Assembly: GCF_036289385.1 (NCBI RefSeq)
Contig: NZ_JAYFFH010000001.1
Span: forward strand, 248,001 to 312,000
Length of the DNA: 64,000 bases
DNA from: Anaerofustis butyriciformans
Lineage (GTDB): Bacteria; Bacillota; Clostridia; Eubacteriales; Anaerofustaceae
Reading direction: 5' to 3'
Positions 1-8,300 of this stretch are shown here, in pieces (the stretch's first letter is position 1; each line of letters starts with the position of its first letter). The notes beneath the pieces were generated by a model. That model was not told the origin of the DNA and did no database searches. It worked only from the letters and a program-made list of their open reading frames with translations. The position numbers and the translations under genes are program-made.

Positions 1-1
1 T

Positions 2-547
2 AAAATGGTTTTAGAGATAATGTATTCAAAACCAACATATGGTATTAAATATGTAAATAAAAAAATAGATTATGAAATTGTTGAAAAAAAAGAAGAAACA
101 GAAAAAAAGGTTGAGTATACTATTATAGGTGCTGACGAATATGAGAATACATACTACAAAGTAAAGATAAAAGTAACTTCATATAATTATGCTGATGCCT
201 ATAAAAATGCGGTTATGGCAACAAATAAGTATATAGAACAAAATAAAAACATAAGTAAAGAAGAAATACAAAAATACTTTGGTAAGCGACTTGAATATGA
301 GGGTAGGAAAATAATAGACAATAAAGATAAGACTGTAATGTATGTATACAAAAAACAGGACGATATTAGATATAGTAGTAGTAGAGGGAGTCAATTTATG
401 GATAAAATAATGGAATTACCAGGGCAAAAAGATAATCTTGATTTCTTAAACGCAATGCTTGGCGGTTTAGTTGAAGAAATGGACAGGACGAAGCTACCTA
501 AGGGGGTTGACCTTGAAGAGACTTTGCAGTTAATGGGGGTAGAATAG
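2..547 (+). CDS. Tandem-family extracellular protein, copy 1 (5' end outside window)
   Basis: This is the C-terminal part of a protein whose reading frame is already open at the window edge; the first ATG, at position 5, aligns with the interior of the copy at 1507, so the true start lies upstream. It shows two beta-strand-like stretches, a helical block (SYNYADAYKNAV, EEIQKYFGKRLEYEG) and a very conserved end with AMLGGLVEEMDRTKLP. The layout resembles NTF2-like domains (DUF4878/DUF5105 type) found in extracellular Firmicutes proteins, but that is an inference and the function is unknown. Long stretches are nearly identical in DNA to the copy at 1507, which indicates recent duplication or gene conversion. 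Confidence 0.75.
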   Translation, partial: KMVLEIMYSKPTYGIKYVNKKIDYEIVEKKEETEKKVEYTIIGADEYENTYYKVKIKVTSYNYADAYKNAVMATNKYIEQNKNISKEEIQKYFGKRLEYEGRKIIDNKDKTVMYVYKKQDDIRYSSSRGSQFMDKIMELPGQKDNLDFLNAMLGGLVEEMDRTKLPKGVDLEETLQLMGVE

Positions 548-564
548 ATTAATAGATTAAGAAT

Positions 565-593
565 AAAAAGACACCGAGGGGTGTCTTTTTTTG
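565..593 (+). terminator. Intrinsic terminator after copy 1
   Basis: GACACC at 570-575 pairs with GGTGTC at 580-585 around a GAGG loop, flanked by A and T runs. The same hairpin with the same flank recurs at 2237-2263, so gene and terminator were duplicated together. Confidence 0.85.
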
Positions 594-763
594 TTTGTGA
601 AAATGAATATTAAGAATTTTTATTGTGTAACTAATAAATATTATATTATAGAATTTGAATATATAAAATATTATTATATTGTGTTATATTTAGATATAAA
701 GTAGGTTAAATTGATATATAAAATATTTATTAAAATAAATTTATAAATTTAAAGGGAAAATTG

Positions 764-1462
764 ATGAGTTACAAAAGCAATAAAAAATTAAAAAAAGCAA
801 TAAAAATTATACTTTTTTTTATTGTTGCCATAGTATTATTTGTTATTTTAAATCCAAGCGAAGAGGAATATCTTATAAACGATTTGAATAAAAAAAGCAG
901 TATCTATTTAGAAGAATGTAATAATGTTAATGATAATTATTTAAAAATATTAAAGATAATGTATCCAAATGAAGAGGATATAGAAAAGTTCATTAAGAAT
1001 AATATTACATATACAATTACAGATAGAGAAGTTATTGATAGTAATTCTATGGATATATCTTATATGTCATTTTATGTAAAAGTTAGTATAAATGTAAAAA
1101 GCTATAATTATGCAAACGCATATAAGAATGCAGTTTTAAAAACAAATGAATTTATAAATAAAAATAATTCTTTAAACCGTGAAGCAATACAAAAATATTT
1201 TTATGAACAGTTAGAAAAAGAAGGACAGCTAATTATAAAAAACAAACAGATGACTACAAATATTGTATATAGATGTAGTAAGGAACATGAGGTTGGCGGT
1301 TCGAGAATGGAAATAAAAACTTATATTATTTATCCTCTTCCTGAGCAAAAGAACAATATGGACTTAGTAAACGCAATGCTTGGCGGACTTGTTGAAGAAA
1401 TGGACAGGACGAAGCTGCCTGAGGGGGTTGACCTTGAAGAGATAATTATACATAAAGAATGA
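764..1462 (+). CDS. Tandem-family membrane-anchored extracellular protein, copy 2
   Basis: The protein has 232 residues. The ATG at 764 follows AAAGGGA by about seven bases, a better start than the TTG at 761. Residues about 12-30 form one hydrophobic segment after a lysine-rich head, so the protein is probably anchored with its C-terminal domain outside. The outside part shares SYNYANAYKNAV, an EAIQKYFYEQLEKEG-like helix and AMLGGLVEEMDRTKLP with its neighbours. It is the most divergent of the three copies and lacks the terminator seen after copies 1 and 3. No enzymatic motif is visible and the function is unknown. Confidence 0.8.
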   Translation: MSYKSNKKLKKAIKIILFFIVAIVLFVILNPSEEEYLINDLNKKSSIYLEECNNVNDNYLKILKIMYPNEEDIEKFIKNNITYTITDREVIDSNSMDISYMSFYVKVSINVKSYNYANAYKNAVLKTNEFINKNNSLNREAIQKYFYEQLEKEGQLIIKNKQMTTNIVYRCSKEHEVGGSRMEIKTYIIYPLPEQKNNMDLVNAMLGGLVEEMDRTKLPEGVDLEEIIIHKE

Positions 1463-1506
1463 TAATAGTATAATAAAATATATAATGATAAAGAAAGGAA
1501 TATGTT

Positions 1507-2217
1507 ATGTATAATAAAAGTCAATATAATTTTAATAAAATAAAAACAATAATTTTTAATATATGTTTTTTTATTATATTAATCTTATTATTATTATTTT
1601 TCTATATGTATGATAAAATTCCTACAAATGATTTAAAAAATAAGTGCTATGAGTATTTAACCTCAAAAGATGAAGATGTAGTTGAATATAAAAATATGAT
1701 TATGTTGATGTATCCAAAAGAGGTATATGTAATAAAAAAAGTAAATAAAAACATTGAATATAATATTATTGAGGAAGAAGAATGTTTTGAATTAATAAAT
1801 CAAGGAAGTATATTAGAGCAAAAAAATAGATATTTTAAAGTAAAAATAAAGGTTACTTCTTATAATTATGCTGAAGCTTATAAAAATGCGGTTATGGCAA
1901 CAAATAAGTATATAGAACAAAATAAAAACATAAGTAAAGAAGAAATACAAAAATACTTTGCAAAGCAACTTGAACATGAAGGTAATAAAATAATAGACAA
2001 TAAAGAAAAAACTGTAATGTATGTATACAAAAAGCAGGATGATGTTGATATTGGCAGAGGTGACTATAGTGTTGTTATTAGCAAACTACCAGAACAAAAA
2101 GATAACCTTGATTTCTTAAATGTAATGCTTGGCGGACTTGTAGAAGAAATGGACAGGACGAAGCTGCCTGATGGGGTTGATCTTGAAGAGACAATGAAGT
2201 TAATGGGGATAGAATAG
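1507..2217 (+). CDS. Tandem-family membrane-anchored extracellular protein, copy 3
   Basis: The protein has 236 residues, and its ATG lies seven bases after AAAGGAA. A hydrophobic segment at about residues 14-33 follows a basic head, predicting an N-terminal anchor and an extracellular domain of about 200 residues. The C-terminal half is nearly identical to copy 1, including MLGGLVEEMDRTKLP. The gene ends 20 bases before a terminator that duplicates the one after copy 1. It lies directly upstream of the phage terminase gene, but nothing in it is phage-like. It may belong to a surface-protein family that expands by tandem duplication; the function is unknown. Confidence 0.82.
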   Translation: MYNKSQYNFNKIKTIIFNICFFIILILLLLFFYMYDKIPTNDLKNKCYEYLTSKDEDVVEYKNMIMLMYPKEVYVIKKVNKNIEYNIIEEEECFELINQGSILEQKNRYFKVKIKVTSYNYAEAYKNAVMATNKYIEQNKNISKEEIQKYFAKQLEHEGNKIIDNKEKTVMYVYKKQDDVDIGRGDYSVVISKLPEQKDNLDFLNVMLGGLVEEMDRTKLPDGVDLEETMKLMGIE

Positions 2218-2236
2218 ATAAATAGATTAAGAATAG

Positions 2237-2263
2237 AAAAGACACCGAGGGGTGTCTTTTTTT
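2237..2263 (+). terminator. Intrinsic terminator after copy 3
   Basis: GACACC pairs with GGTGTC around GAGG, followed by seven T. It separates the tandem genes from the prophage block. Confidence 0.85.
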
Positions 2264-2295
2264 ATAAATTAATAATAAAGGAGGAGATGTTTATT

Positions 2296-3855
2296 TTGAA
2301 AGATAAAAAAAGAAAGGACAGTATAGAAAAATTAAAAGAAGAAATCAGAAACAGTGAACTTGAAAATATGGAAAGTCCATTTAAAGAAAAAGTAAATGAT
2401 GAGTGTTACAGTATTGAAATATCTAAAAAGGTATTTAACGAGGTTTATATACCATATTTGGATAATGATGACAGGTTACTTATATTCTACGGTGGAGCGG
2501 GGAGTGGAAAGAGTGTTTTTGTTGTTCAAAGATATATTTATAAGATTCTGAAAAACAATCTTTGCAATATACTTGTTGTAAGAAAGACCGGAAACACAAA
2601 CAGAACTTCCACCTTTGCACTTTTTAAACAGATAATAAACAAGTGGAACCTTAGGGATTTATTTTTGATAAACAAAAGCGATTTTACAATTACCTGTAAG
2701 GTGAATTTAAACCAGATTATATTTAAAGGACTTGATGATGTAGAAAAGATAAAATCAACAACCTTTGAAAGTGGTGAATTAACGGATGTATGGATAGAAG
2801 AAGCCAGTGAGGCAGAGGAAGACGACTACAAACAGCTTAATGTTCGTTTAAGGGGTGGTAAAACAAAGAAGCAGATAGTAATGAGTTTAAATCCCATAGA
2901 CATAAACCACTGGATTAAGACTTCTCTTATAGATACCGGAAGAGCAACTTATCTTCATACTACCTATAAAGACAATCATTTTATAGATGATGAATACAAA
3001 AAGGAACTCGAAAGCTACAAGGATACGGATATATATTATTACAATGTGTACTGTCTTGGAATGTGGGGCGTTTTGGGGGATAGTGTATTCGATGTATCCA
3101 TAGTAACAAGGCAGTTAAAGAAGAATATAAAACCCATAAAGACAGGTTATTTTAAATATGATTATGACGGAAAAGAAATAAAAAACATAGAATTTATAGA
3201 AGATGGAAATGGCTTTATAAACATTTACGAAGATGTGGATAAAAGCTCTTTTTATGTTCTTGGAGGAGATACGGCAGGAGAAGGCAGCGATAATTTTACG
3301 GCACACGTAATAGATAATATTACCGGAAATCAAGTTGCTGTTTTAAAAAACAAGTTTGATGAAGATTTATATGCAAGGCAGGTTTACTGTCTTGGAAAGT
3401 ATTATAATGATGCGCTTATAGGGATTGAAACAAACTTTTCAACCTATCCAAACAAGGAACTTGAAAGGCTTGATTATCCTAAACTTTATGTAAGGAAAAG
3501 GGAAGATACATATACTGGAAGAATGATAAGTTCCTTTGGTTTTGTAACAACAAGGATAACAAGACCGATAATAATAGCAAATCTAATAAAGATAGTGCGT
3601 GAAGAGGGAGAAAAAATAGTTGATAAGGCTACTTTAGAAGAGATGCTTTCGTTTGTAAGGAATGAAAAAGGAAGACCTGAGGCGGCAGCCAATGCTCATG
3701 ATGATTTGGTTATGGGGCTTGCTATTACTTATCACATAAGAGAACAACAGGAAATGGTTAAAAAGAAAATAGTTAAACCGAGAACTTTCCACTTTAAAGC
3801 CGAAATGCCCGGTAAAAGCGGCGGTGATTTTGGTGGGGAAATCAAGGTTATATAA
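2296..3855 (+). CDS. terL: Phage terminase large subunit
   Basis: This is the ATPase/nuclease motor that packages phage DNA into the prohead. A Walker A-like FYGGAGSGKS lies about 60 residues in, LVVRKTGNTNR follows as in PBSX-type large terminases, DVWIEEASEA is the Walker B/catalytic Glu region, and VLGGDTAGEGSDNF marks the start of the RNase H-like nuclease domain; HDDLVMGLAI near the end fits a nuclease metal site. The length (about 520 residues) is normal. The TTG at 2296 lies 11 bases after GGAGG; the in-frame ATG at 2287 touches the Shine-Dalgarno sequence and is less likely. A portal gene would be expected next but is not found. Confidence 0.93.
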   Translation: MKDKKRKDSIEKLKEEIRNSELENMESPFKEKVNDECYSIEISKKVFNEVYIPYLDNDDRLLIFYGGAGSGKSVFVVQRYIYKILKNNLCNILVVRKTGNTNRTSTFALFKQIINKWNLRDLFLINKSDFTITCKVNLNQIIFKGLDDVEKIKSTTFESGELTDVWIEEASEAEEDDYKQLNVRLRGGKTKKQIVMSLNPIDINHWIKTSLIDTGRATYLHTTYKDNHFIDDEYKKELESYKDTDIYYYNVYCLGMWGVLGDSVFDVSIVTRQLKKNIKPIKTGYFKYDYDGKEIKNIEFIEDGNGFINIYEDVDKSSFYVLGGDTAGEGSDNFTAHVIDNITGNQVAVLKNKFDEDLYARQVYCLGKYYNDALIGIETNFSTYPNKELERLDYPKLYVRKREDTYTGRMISSFGFVTTRITRPIIIANLIKIVREEGEKIVDKATLEEMLSFVRNEKGRPEAAANAHDDLVMGLAITYHIREQQEMVKKKIVKPRTFHFKAEMPGKSGGDFGGEIKVI

Positions 3856-4070
3856 GGGGCTTTGCCCATTAAACCCCTTATTTAAGGGCTGTCTGCCCTT
3901 AACAACCCTATATTAAGGGGTTTTACCCCTTAAAAACCCCACGACTTTTTTACTCGCCTAAAAAAGTCGAATAAAAGGGCGCCACTCGCCGTGGGGGCTT
4001 TAACGCATCGGGATTTCATGGAAAATCTACCCGATTTTCTCATGAACCGATGCTACCGCCGTCCCGCCTA
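3854..4070 (+). repeat. Structured intergenic element E1
   Basis: This is the first of six related elements in the prophage spacers. It begins with three short hairpins of GGGG/CCCC type (3854-3940). H1 follows (CGACTTTTTTA at 3942-3952 pairing with 3959-3969, loop CTCGCC), then a GC-rich linker that can fold as H2, then H3 (GCATCGG at 4005-4011 with CCGATGC at 4047-4053, inner stem GAAAATC/GATTTTC, apical loop TACCC) and the tail TACCGCC. Stem sequences differ between copies while pairing is kept. No protein is encoded. It could be a structured RNA, an mRNA 3' element or a REP/MITE-like DNA repeat; the sequence alone does not decide. Confidence 0.85.
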
Positions 4071-4190
4071 TTTATTGACTTTATGTTATGAAAAAGAGCA
4101 TGGTAATAAAATGGAATGTTTCGCTTTTTATGGTTTGTTATTTATAGTTTGGGAAAATGTAGTAGCATTAATATTATATATTTTAATATT
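4071..4190 (+). repeat. Degenerate unit(s) of the 55-bp repeat (T1) after E1
   Basis: About one to two decayed units (GAGCATGGTAATAAAATGG and following) resemble the 55-bp units at 5551-5825. No gene is supported here; the open frame at 3991-4203 merely runs through E1. Confidence 0.5.
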
Positions 4191-4455
4191 AAATAATACG
4201 TAATAAATTTTATTATATTGTAATTTATTTTAGAAATAATACTATATAAGTAAAAATATATTATGAATTAAGAAAAATATTGAATATTTTGTAATAAATT
4301 TTAAACAAGAATATCCTAACAAAATAATTATAAATATAGTTTAAAAATATGGGAATATGTTGGGATTAAAACTTTGAAAAGTTATGTTATTATATATTAT
4401 GGAAAAATAAATAAAATGTTTTGAGGGTAATTTCATTTTATCTTAAAACTTTAAA
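4191..4455. other. AT-rich spacer without a visible gene
   Basis: This stretch lies between terminase and scaffold, where a portal gene normally sits. It is very AT-rich with stops in all frames; I see no gene or recognisable remnant in it. Confidence 0.5.
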
Positions 4456-4482
4456 GGCACTTAAAAAAGTGTCTTTTTTTTT
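4456..4482 (+). terminator. Intrinsic terminator upstream of scaffold
   Basis: GGCACTT pairs with AAGTGTC around AAAA, followed by nine T. It ends about 115 bases before the scaffold start. Confidence 0.8.
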
Positions 4483-4596
4483 ATGGGTGGTTTTGGGTGG
4501 GAATGCTTAAAGTGTCAAGTCTTCATAAGACTATAAATTATGCGCCTTACCTGCGTTAAAGGTAAAAGTCCGGACAAAAGAAAAGGAGGAAATGAT

Positions 4597-5349
4597 ATGG
4601 AAGAAAATTACGAAGGACAATCATTTTCACAAGATGATTTAAATCAAGAAGATTACTATGATAGTTATGACGATTCATATGGTTACGATTCATCTGAGTA
4701 TGATGAGGGCTTAAGTACCGAAAAAGAATATTATGATGACGAGCGGGAACAAGAGGAAGATACTTATTTTGATGAAGAGCCATATGAAGATTACGAAGAA
4801 GATTATGAACAAAAAGCTGATGAGTTTTCTGATATGGAAAACTTTATGGATGAAGAGATCACACATTCTAACAACGACACTTTAAGCCAGACAAAGCTTG
4901 GAAATTATTATGCTGATGAAATCATATCTTTAGGAGATGAAGATATGAACGAAGTATTAAATGAACTTCTACATTCAAATAATTTGGATACTACATCGGA
5001 AGTTCTTTTAAACAGGCTTTCAAGTGAGTTATCCCTTAGAACAAATGAAAATGAACTTAGAAATATTGGTAAAGATCCAAGCGTACTTAGAAGTGATGAT
5101 TTTATAAACTTTGCCAAATATTTCAGAGATGATGTTCCATTAATGGATGTCTACAATGTTTATGAAAGCCGTGTGCTTAATAATGAAAAAAACACTTATT
5201 CTCCTGCGGGAAGTCTTAAAGATAATAAAAAGCCCGGAGGTATTAAGGATTATTACACTGCCGATGAAGTGGACGATTTTACGGTTGAGGACTTTAAGAG
5301 AAATCCGAAGTTACTTGATATTGTGAATAGGTCTATTGAGAGATGGTAA
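4597..5349 (+). CDS. Phage capsid scaffolding protein
   Basis: The protein has 250 residues. The ATG at 4597 has AAAGGAGG seven bases upstream, so the longer frame from 4540 is not used. The N-terminal 90 residues are extremely acidic and tyrosine-rich (DSYDDSYGYDSSEYDEG), the middle is helical, and the end KDYYTADEVDDF...IERW matches the YYT.EEV...W ending common in scaffolds of Gram-positive phages. Its place directly before the coat gene supports the role: an internal assembly chaperone of the prohead. It stands alone between elements E1 and E2. I am fairly sure of the role from position and C-terminus. Confidence 0.72.
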   Translation: MEENYEGQSFSQDDLNQEDYYDSYDDSYGYDSSEYDEGLSTEKEYYDDEREQEEDTYFDEEPYEDYEEDYEQKADEFSDMENFMDEEITHSNNDTLSQTKLGNYYADEIISLGDEDMNEVLNELLHSNNLDTTSEVLLNRLSSELSLRTNENELRNIGKDPSVLRSDDFINFAKYFRDDVPLMDVYNVYESRVLNNEKNTYSPAGSLKDNKKPGGIKDYYTADEVDDFTVEDFKRNPKLLDIVNRSIERW

Positions 5350-5510
5350 GTTTAAGGTTTCGCTCTAAAGAGCGACCAGTATTTTTCCTAAGCAAAAAAT
5401 ACTGGACAAAATGCTTTCACTCAAACGCCGTGAAGGCTTATAACGTGGTCGAATTTTCTAAAAATCTCTACCCGAGATTTTTGAAACGACCACTACCGCC
5501 ACCCCGACCG
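5350..5510 (+). repeat. Structured intergenic element E2
   Basis: It has the same architecture as E1 with different stem sequences. A leading hairpin TCGCTCT/AGAGCGA replaces the GGGG hairpins. H1 is CCAGTATTTTT (5376-5386) with AAAAAATACTGG (5394-5405). H2 pairs GCTTTCAC with GTGAAGGC. H3 pairs GTGGTCG (5445-5451) with CGACCAC (5487-5493), inner stem AAAAATCTC/GAGATTTTT, loop TACCC, then TACCGCC. Confidence 0.85.
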
Positions 5511-5830
5511 GTTTAGTTATAGGTTTTATGTTAAATGATGTTTATGTTAAAGGGTGGGACAATGTAATAAAATCAAATTTATACTTTGAATAATTTTTAG
5601 GTGAGTGTGTTGGACATGGTGATGAAATGGGGAGTTTCACTTTGAATGTGTTTTATGTAGGGAGTGGGACATGGTGATGAAATGGGAAGTTTCACTTTGA
5701 ATGTGTTTTATGTAGGGTGTGGGGCATGGTGATGAAATGGGGAGTTTCACTTTGAATTAGGTTTATTTAGGGAGTTTGGTGTGGGGATGAAATGCAGGTT
5801 TTGTGTTTCATGGTTTTTTAGTTGAGGGTA
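5511..5830 (+). repeat. 55-bp tandem repeat array T2 (about five units)
   Basis: Units start near 5551, 5603, 5661, 5716 and 5771. The clearest, at 5661-5715 and 5716-5770, are exactly 55 bp and differ at few positions; each contains GACATGGTGATGAAATGG or a variant, then TTTCACTTTGAAT. Within a unit GTGATGAAA and TTTCAC can pair. There is no open frame and no regular spacer, so this is neither coding nor CRISPR. Confidence 0.85.
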
Positions 5831-6027
5831 AATTTTATTATATCAAAGTTACTTTTCCATAAACGAGGTTAGGTGTGGGATGAAGGTATGAGGAGTTAAG
5901 TTTAAGAAAAGTAAAAATTTAAAACATAAATTATTAAAAACAATTAAGATATATTTGATAAATACAGGATAAAGAGAAATCATGGGAGGGAAAGGGAAAA
6001 TGTTTATCAAAATATCTAAAAATGAGG
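5831..6027. other. Spacer upstream of coat gene, no gene seen
   Basis: This AT-rich stretch follows array T2. No supported coding frame is visible on either strand; the frame on the minus strand at 5849-6037 lacks a ribosome-binding site and resembles no protein. Confidence 0.5.
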
Positions 6028-6053
6028 GAAGTAACATAAGTTACTTCTTTTTT
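6028..6053 (+). terminator. Terminator-like hairpin just before the coat gene
   Basis: GAAGTAAC (6028-6035) pairs with GTTACTTC (6040-6047), followed by six T. It ends only 22 bases before the coat start codon, leaving no room for a promoter in between. Confidence 0.75.
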
Positions 6054-6075
6054 AATAAAAGAAAGAGAGGAAAAT

Positions 6076-6894
6076 ATGAGTTATAACAATTTTAAAGCGA
6101 CAGTATGGAGTGCAAACATACTAAGAGATTTGGAAAAAATGGCAGTACTAGACAAAGACTGTTGTCATGATTTTGATGGAGACATTAAACAAGCAGGAAA
6201 GGTAAAAATTCTGGGAGTTGCAAGACCAACAATCGGAGATTATGACGGAAGCGACATTCACGATCCTGAAGATGTAAAAGATACAAGCATTTATCTAGAC
6301 ATCGACAAGGCAAAATATTTCAACTTTGGAGTTGATGACATTGACAAAGCACAATCAAGAAAGGGCTTAATGTCATCTCTTAGAGCTGAAGCAACAGCAG
6401 GGCTAACTGAAGCATATGAATATGACATTGCCTTAGAAGCAAAAAATGCAGGTAAATTTTCAGCGTCAACAGCTGTATCAACAGAAGATGATATGAAAAA
6501 ATTAGTAGACAAAGGTCTTGTATGGTTAAGAGATAACGGAGTTCCTATGACACAAAGAGTAGTAATCGAGCTAACTCCATGGGCTTATGATATCTTTGAA
6601 AACAAGATTATTGAACTAAAAACAAGAAACGACAAACTAATCGAAGAAGGTATTCTTGGTAAATACAAAAATGCTTACGTAAAAATGAGTAACAACTTAT
6701 ACAACGACGGAAAAGATGATTACTTAATGATTAGAACAAACAGAGCCATTGCAGCAGGAAAACAGATTGATAATGTTGAACCATTCAGACCTGAAAAGAG
6801 ATTTATGGACGCTGTAAAAGGGTTACTTGTTTATGGAACAAAAACAGTAAGACCAAAAGAATTATATACAATAAAAGCTCACGAAGCAGAGTAA
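6076..6894 (+). CDS. Phage major capsid (coat) protein, P22/HK97-fold type
   Basis: The protein has 272 residues and is read from the ATG after GAGAGG. The N-terminus FKATVWSANILRDLEKM followed by CCHDFDGDIKQAGKV and a VARPTIGDYDGSDI segment is the pattern of P22-coat-like capsid proteins (W-S-x-x-I-L...D-x-x-G-D-I-x-x-A-G). The helix-rich middle and RTNRAIAAGKQI near the end fit that family. It follows the scaffold and precedes a small decoration-like protein, the usual head order. No truncation or frameshift is seen. The fold assignment is by motif reading. Confidence 0.85.
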   Translation: MSYNNFKATVWSANILRDLEKMAVLDKDCCHDFDGDIKQAGKVKILGVARPTIGDYDGSDIHDPEDVKDTSIYLDIDKAKYFNFGVDDIDKAQSRKGLMSSLRAEATAGLTEAYEYDIALEAKNAGKFSASTAVSTEDDMKKLVDKGLVWLRDNGVPMTQRVVIELTPWAYDIFENKIIELKTRNDKLIEEGILGKYKNAYVKMSNNLYNDGKDDYLMIRTNRAIAAGKQIDNVEPFRPEKRFMDAVKGLLVYGTKTVRPKELYTIKAHEAE

Positions 6895-6910
6895 GAAGGG
6901 AGAATAAAAT

Positions 6911-7261
6911 ATGTCAGTAACAAATATTGAAAGAATAAAAATAAAAAGAAACACTCCTGGAGAATATCCTGAGTTAACACCAATTGACACAACAGACGGA
7001 GCGTTAATCGATTTTGACGGATGCGATGATAAAACACTTATGATTTTTTCAGCGTCTTCAGAAGGTGCAAAAGTAAAAGTACACTGTGGCAATGGTATTC
7101 AAGGAGTAGAAGCGGCAGAATTTGAGTTTGATATTCCAAACGGAGAAATGAGAACACTTGTAATCGAAAGCGGTAAATACAAAGACGTAAAAGTAAACAA
7201 AGGAAAAGTTAAAGTTACTGTAACAGGAACTGTTTCTATTGGGGTAATAGAGTTACCTTAA
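6911..7261 (+). CDS. Small phage head protein, probable decoration protein
   Basis: The protein has 116 residues and starts 17 bases after the coat stop with GGGAGA upstream. It is predicted to be beta-rich throughout (alternating V/I/K strands such as GKVKVTVTGTVSIGVIEL), like Ig-like capsid decoration or stabilising proteins, which often follow the coat gene directly. No specific family motif was recognised, so the role is inferred from position, size and predicted strand content. It is the last gene before elements E3 and E4. Confidence 0.55.
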   Translation: MSVTNIERIKIKRNTPGEYPELTPIDTTDGALIDFDGCDDKTLMIFSASSEGAKVKVHCGNGIQGVEAAEFEFDIPNGEMRTLVIESGKYKDVKVNKGKVKVTVTGTVSIGVIELP

Positions 7262-7448
7262 GGGGAGTCCCCCCTTAAAACCCCCAAACTTAAGGGTTTT
7301 CAACCCTTAACAACCCGACCATATTTTTGCCGAAGCCCAAAAATATGGAAAAAAGGCTTTCACTCAAACGCCATGAGGGCTTAAACGCATTCCAAAGCTT
7401 ACTAAAAATACTACCCGTATTTTTAGAGCTGGAATGCTACCCCTCCCA
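7260..7448 (+). repeat. Structured intergenic element E3
   Basis: Two GGGG/CCCC-type hairpins are followed by H1 (CCATATTTTTG at 7319-7329 with CAAAAATATGG ending at 7348), an H2 linker like that of E2, and H3 (GCATTCC at 7387-7393 with GGAATGC at 7431-7437, inner stem AAAAATAC/GTATTTTT, loop TACCC). The tail reads TACCCCTCCC. It faces the inverted copy E4 across about 64 bases. Confidence 0.85.
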
Positions 7449-7512
7449 TTTAACTATAACCCCAAACCAAAATTAATGGGAATATGGTTAAATACTACTC
7501 TGACCAATAATA

Positions 7513-7670
7513 AGGTAGGGTGGTGGTAGTGGTCGTTTCAAAAATCTCGGGCAGAGATTTTTAGAAAATCCGACCACGTTATAAGCCTCCACGGCGAGTG
7601 GCGCCCTTTTATTCGACTTTTTTAGGCGTGTAAAAAAGTCGTGGGGTTTTTAAGGGGCAAAGCCCCTTAG
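7513..7670 (-). repeat. Structured intergenic element E4, inverted
   Basis: This is the only copy in reverse orientation. Read on the minus strand it has a GGGG hairpin, H1 with the same stem as E1 (7614-7624 with 7631-7641), a linker like those of E1 and E6, H3 with the same outer stem as E2 (7529-7535 with 7571-7577) and the tail TACCACCACCC. The apical loop is TGCCC rather than TACCC. It ends about 18 bases before the start of the connector gene. Confidence 0.85.
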
Positions 7671-7688
7671 AGAGAAAGGAGGTAAATA

Positions 7689-8300
7689 ATGAGTATAAGA
7701 AGTATAAAAGAGATAAAAAGATATATTCTTGCGATAATTGAAGAATACTCTACAAATGATTTATATACTTCCGATGATGAAGATATAAACAAAAGACTTA
7801 TTCCTCTTATAAACATTCATTATCAAATGTTATTTAATCAAAGCGAAAATATAAAAGCAAAGAAAATCGAAGTTAAAATTGATAATGAAATGTCAAGAGA
7901 TGAATATAAGCCCTATTCTCTTGGTTCACTTTGTGCCAAGTTTCTTGGAATAAGGGTAATAAAGTCAGATTATAAAGATATAGATTATTATTTCTTAAAT
8001 AAAAAGTTATATATTAAAAATAATTACGAAGGACTTATTGAAGCACAGTATAAGCCTTACTGCGAAGATTTAAGCGAAATACCAAATGAGAAGCTGGATG
8101 AAACGGAACTTGACCTTGATGTAAATTCGGTTATTGTTCTTTGTTATCATGTTGCAAGTGATGTTTTAAAAACGGATGTTGGAGCAGATTATACAGCCTT
8201 TGACCAAAAAGCAGCAAAAGTTATATCGGCTCTTGATATAACGAAAAACGGTGTGATGGGAATAGTAAGACCCGTAAAAATTTACGGCGGAGGTTTATAA
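7689..8300 (+). CDS. Phage head-tail connector / adaptor protein
   Basis: The protein has 203 residues and is preceded by AAAGGAGG. The C-terminal half (ELDLDVNSVIVLCYHVASDV, then ...AAKVISALD) resembles the D-x-x-V-x-x-L-x-x-Y-x-x-A-x-x-L pattern of gp6- and gp4-like adaptors that bind below the portal ring. Its place between the head genes and the large tail protein fits. It overlaps the next gene by one base (TAATG), so the two are translationally coupled. The specific family is not certain. Confidence 0.6.
   Translation: MSIRSIKEIKRYILAIIEEYSTNDLYTSDDEDINKRLIPLINIHYQMLFNQSENIKAKKIEVKIDNEMSRDEYKPYSLGSLCAKFLGIRVIKSDYKDIDYYFLNKKLYIKNNYEGLIEAQYKPYCEDLSEIPNEKLDETELDLDVNSVIVLCYHVASDVLKTDVGADYTAFDQKAAKVISALDITKNGVMGIVRPVKIYGGGL

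Noticed and set aside
3991..4203. Open frame of 70 codons downstream of terminase
   Set aside because: It runs through hairpin H3 of E1 and the following repeat, has no Shine-Dalgarno sequence, and its residues reflect repeat DNA rather than a protein.
5551..5825. 55-bp repeats as a CRISPR array
   Set aside because: Units are contiguous and degenerate without unique spacers, and no cas genes are present.
5849..6037. Minus-strand frame in the spacer before the coat gene
   Set aside because: Low-complexity translation of AT-rich DNA, overlapping the terminator, with no start signal.
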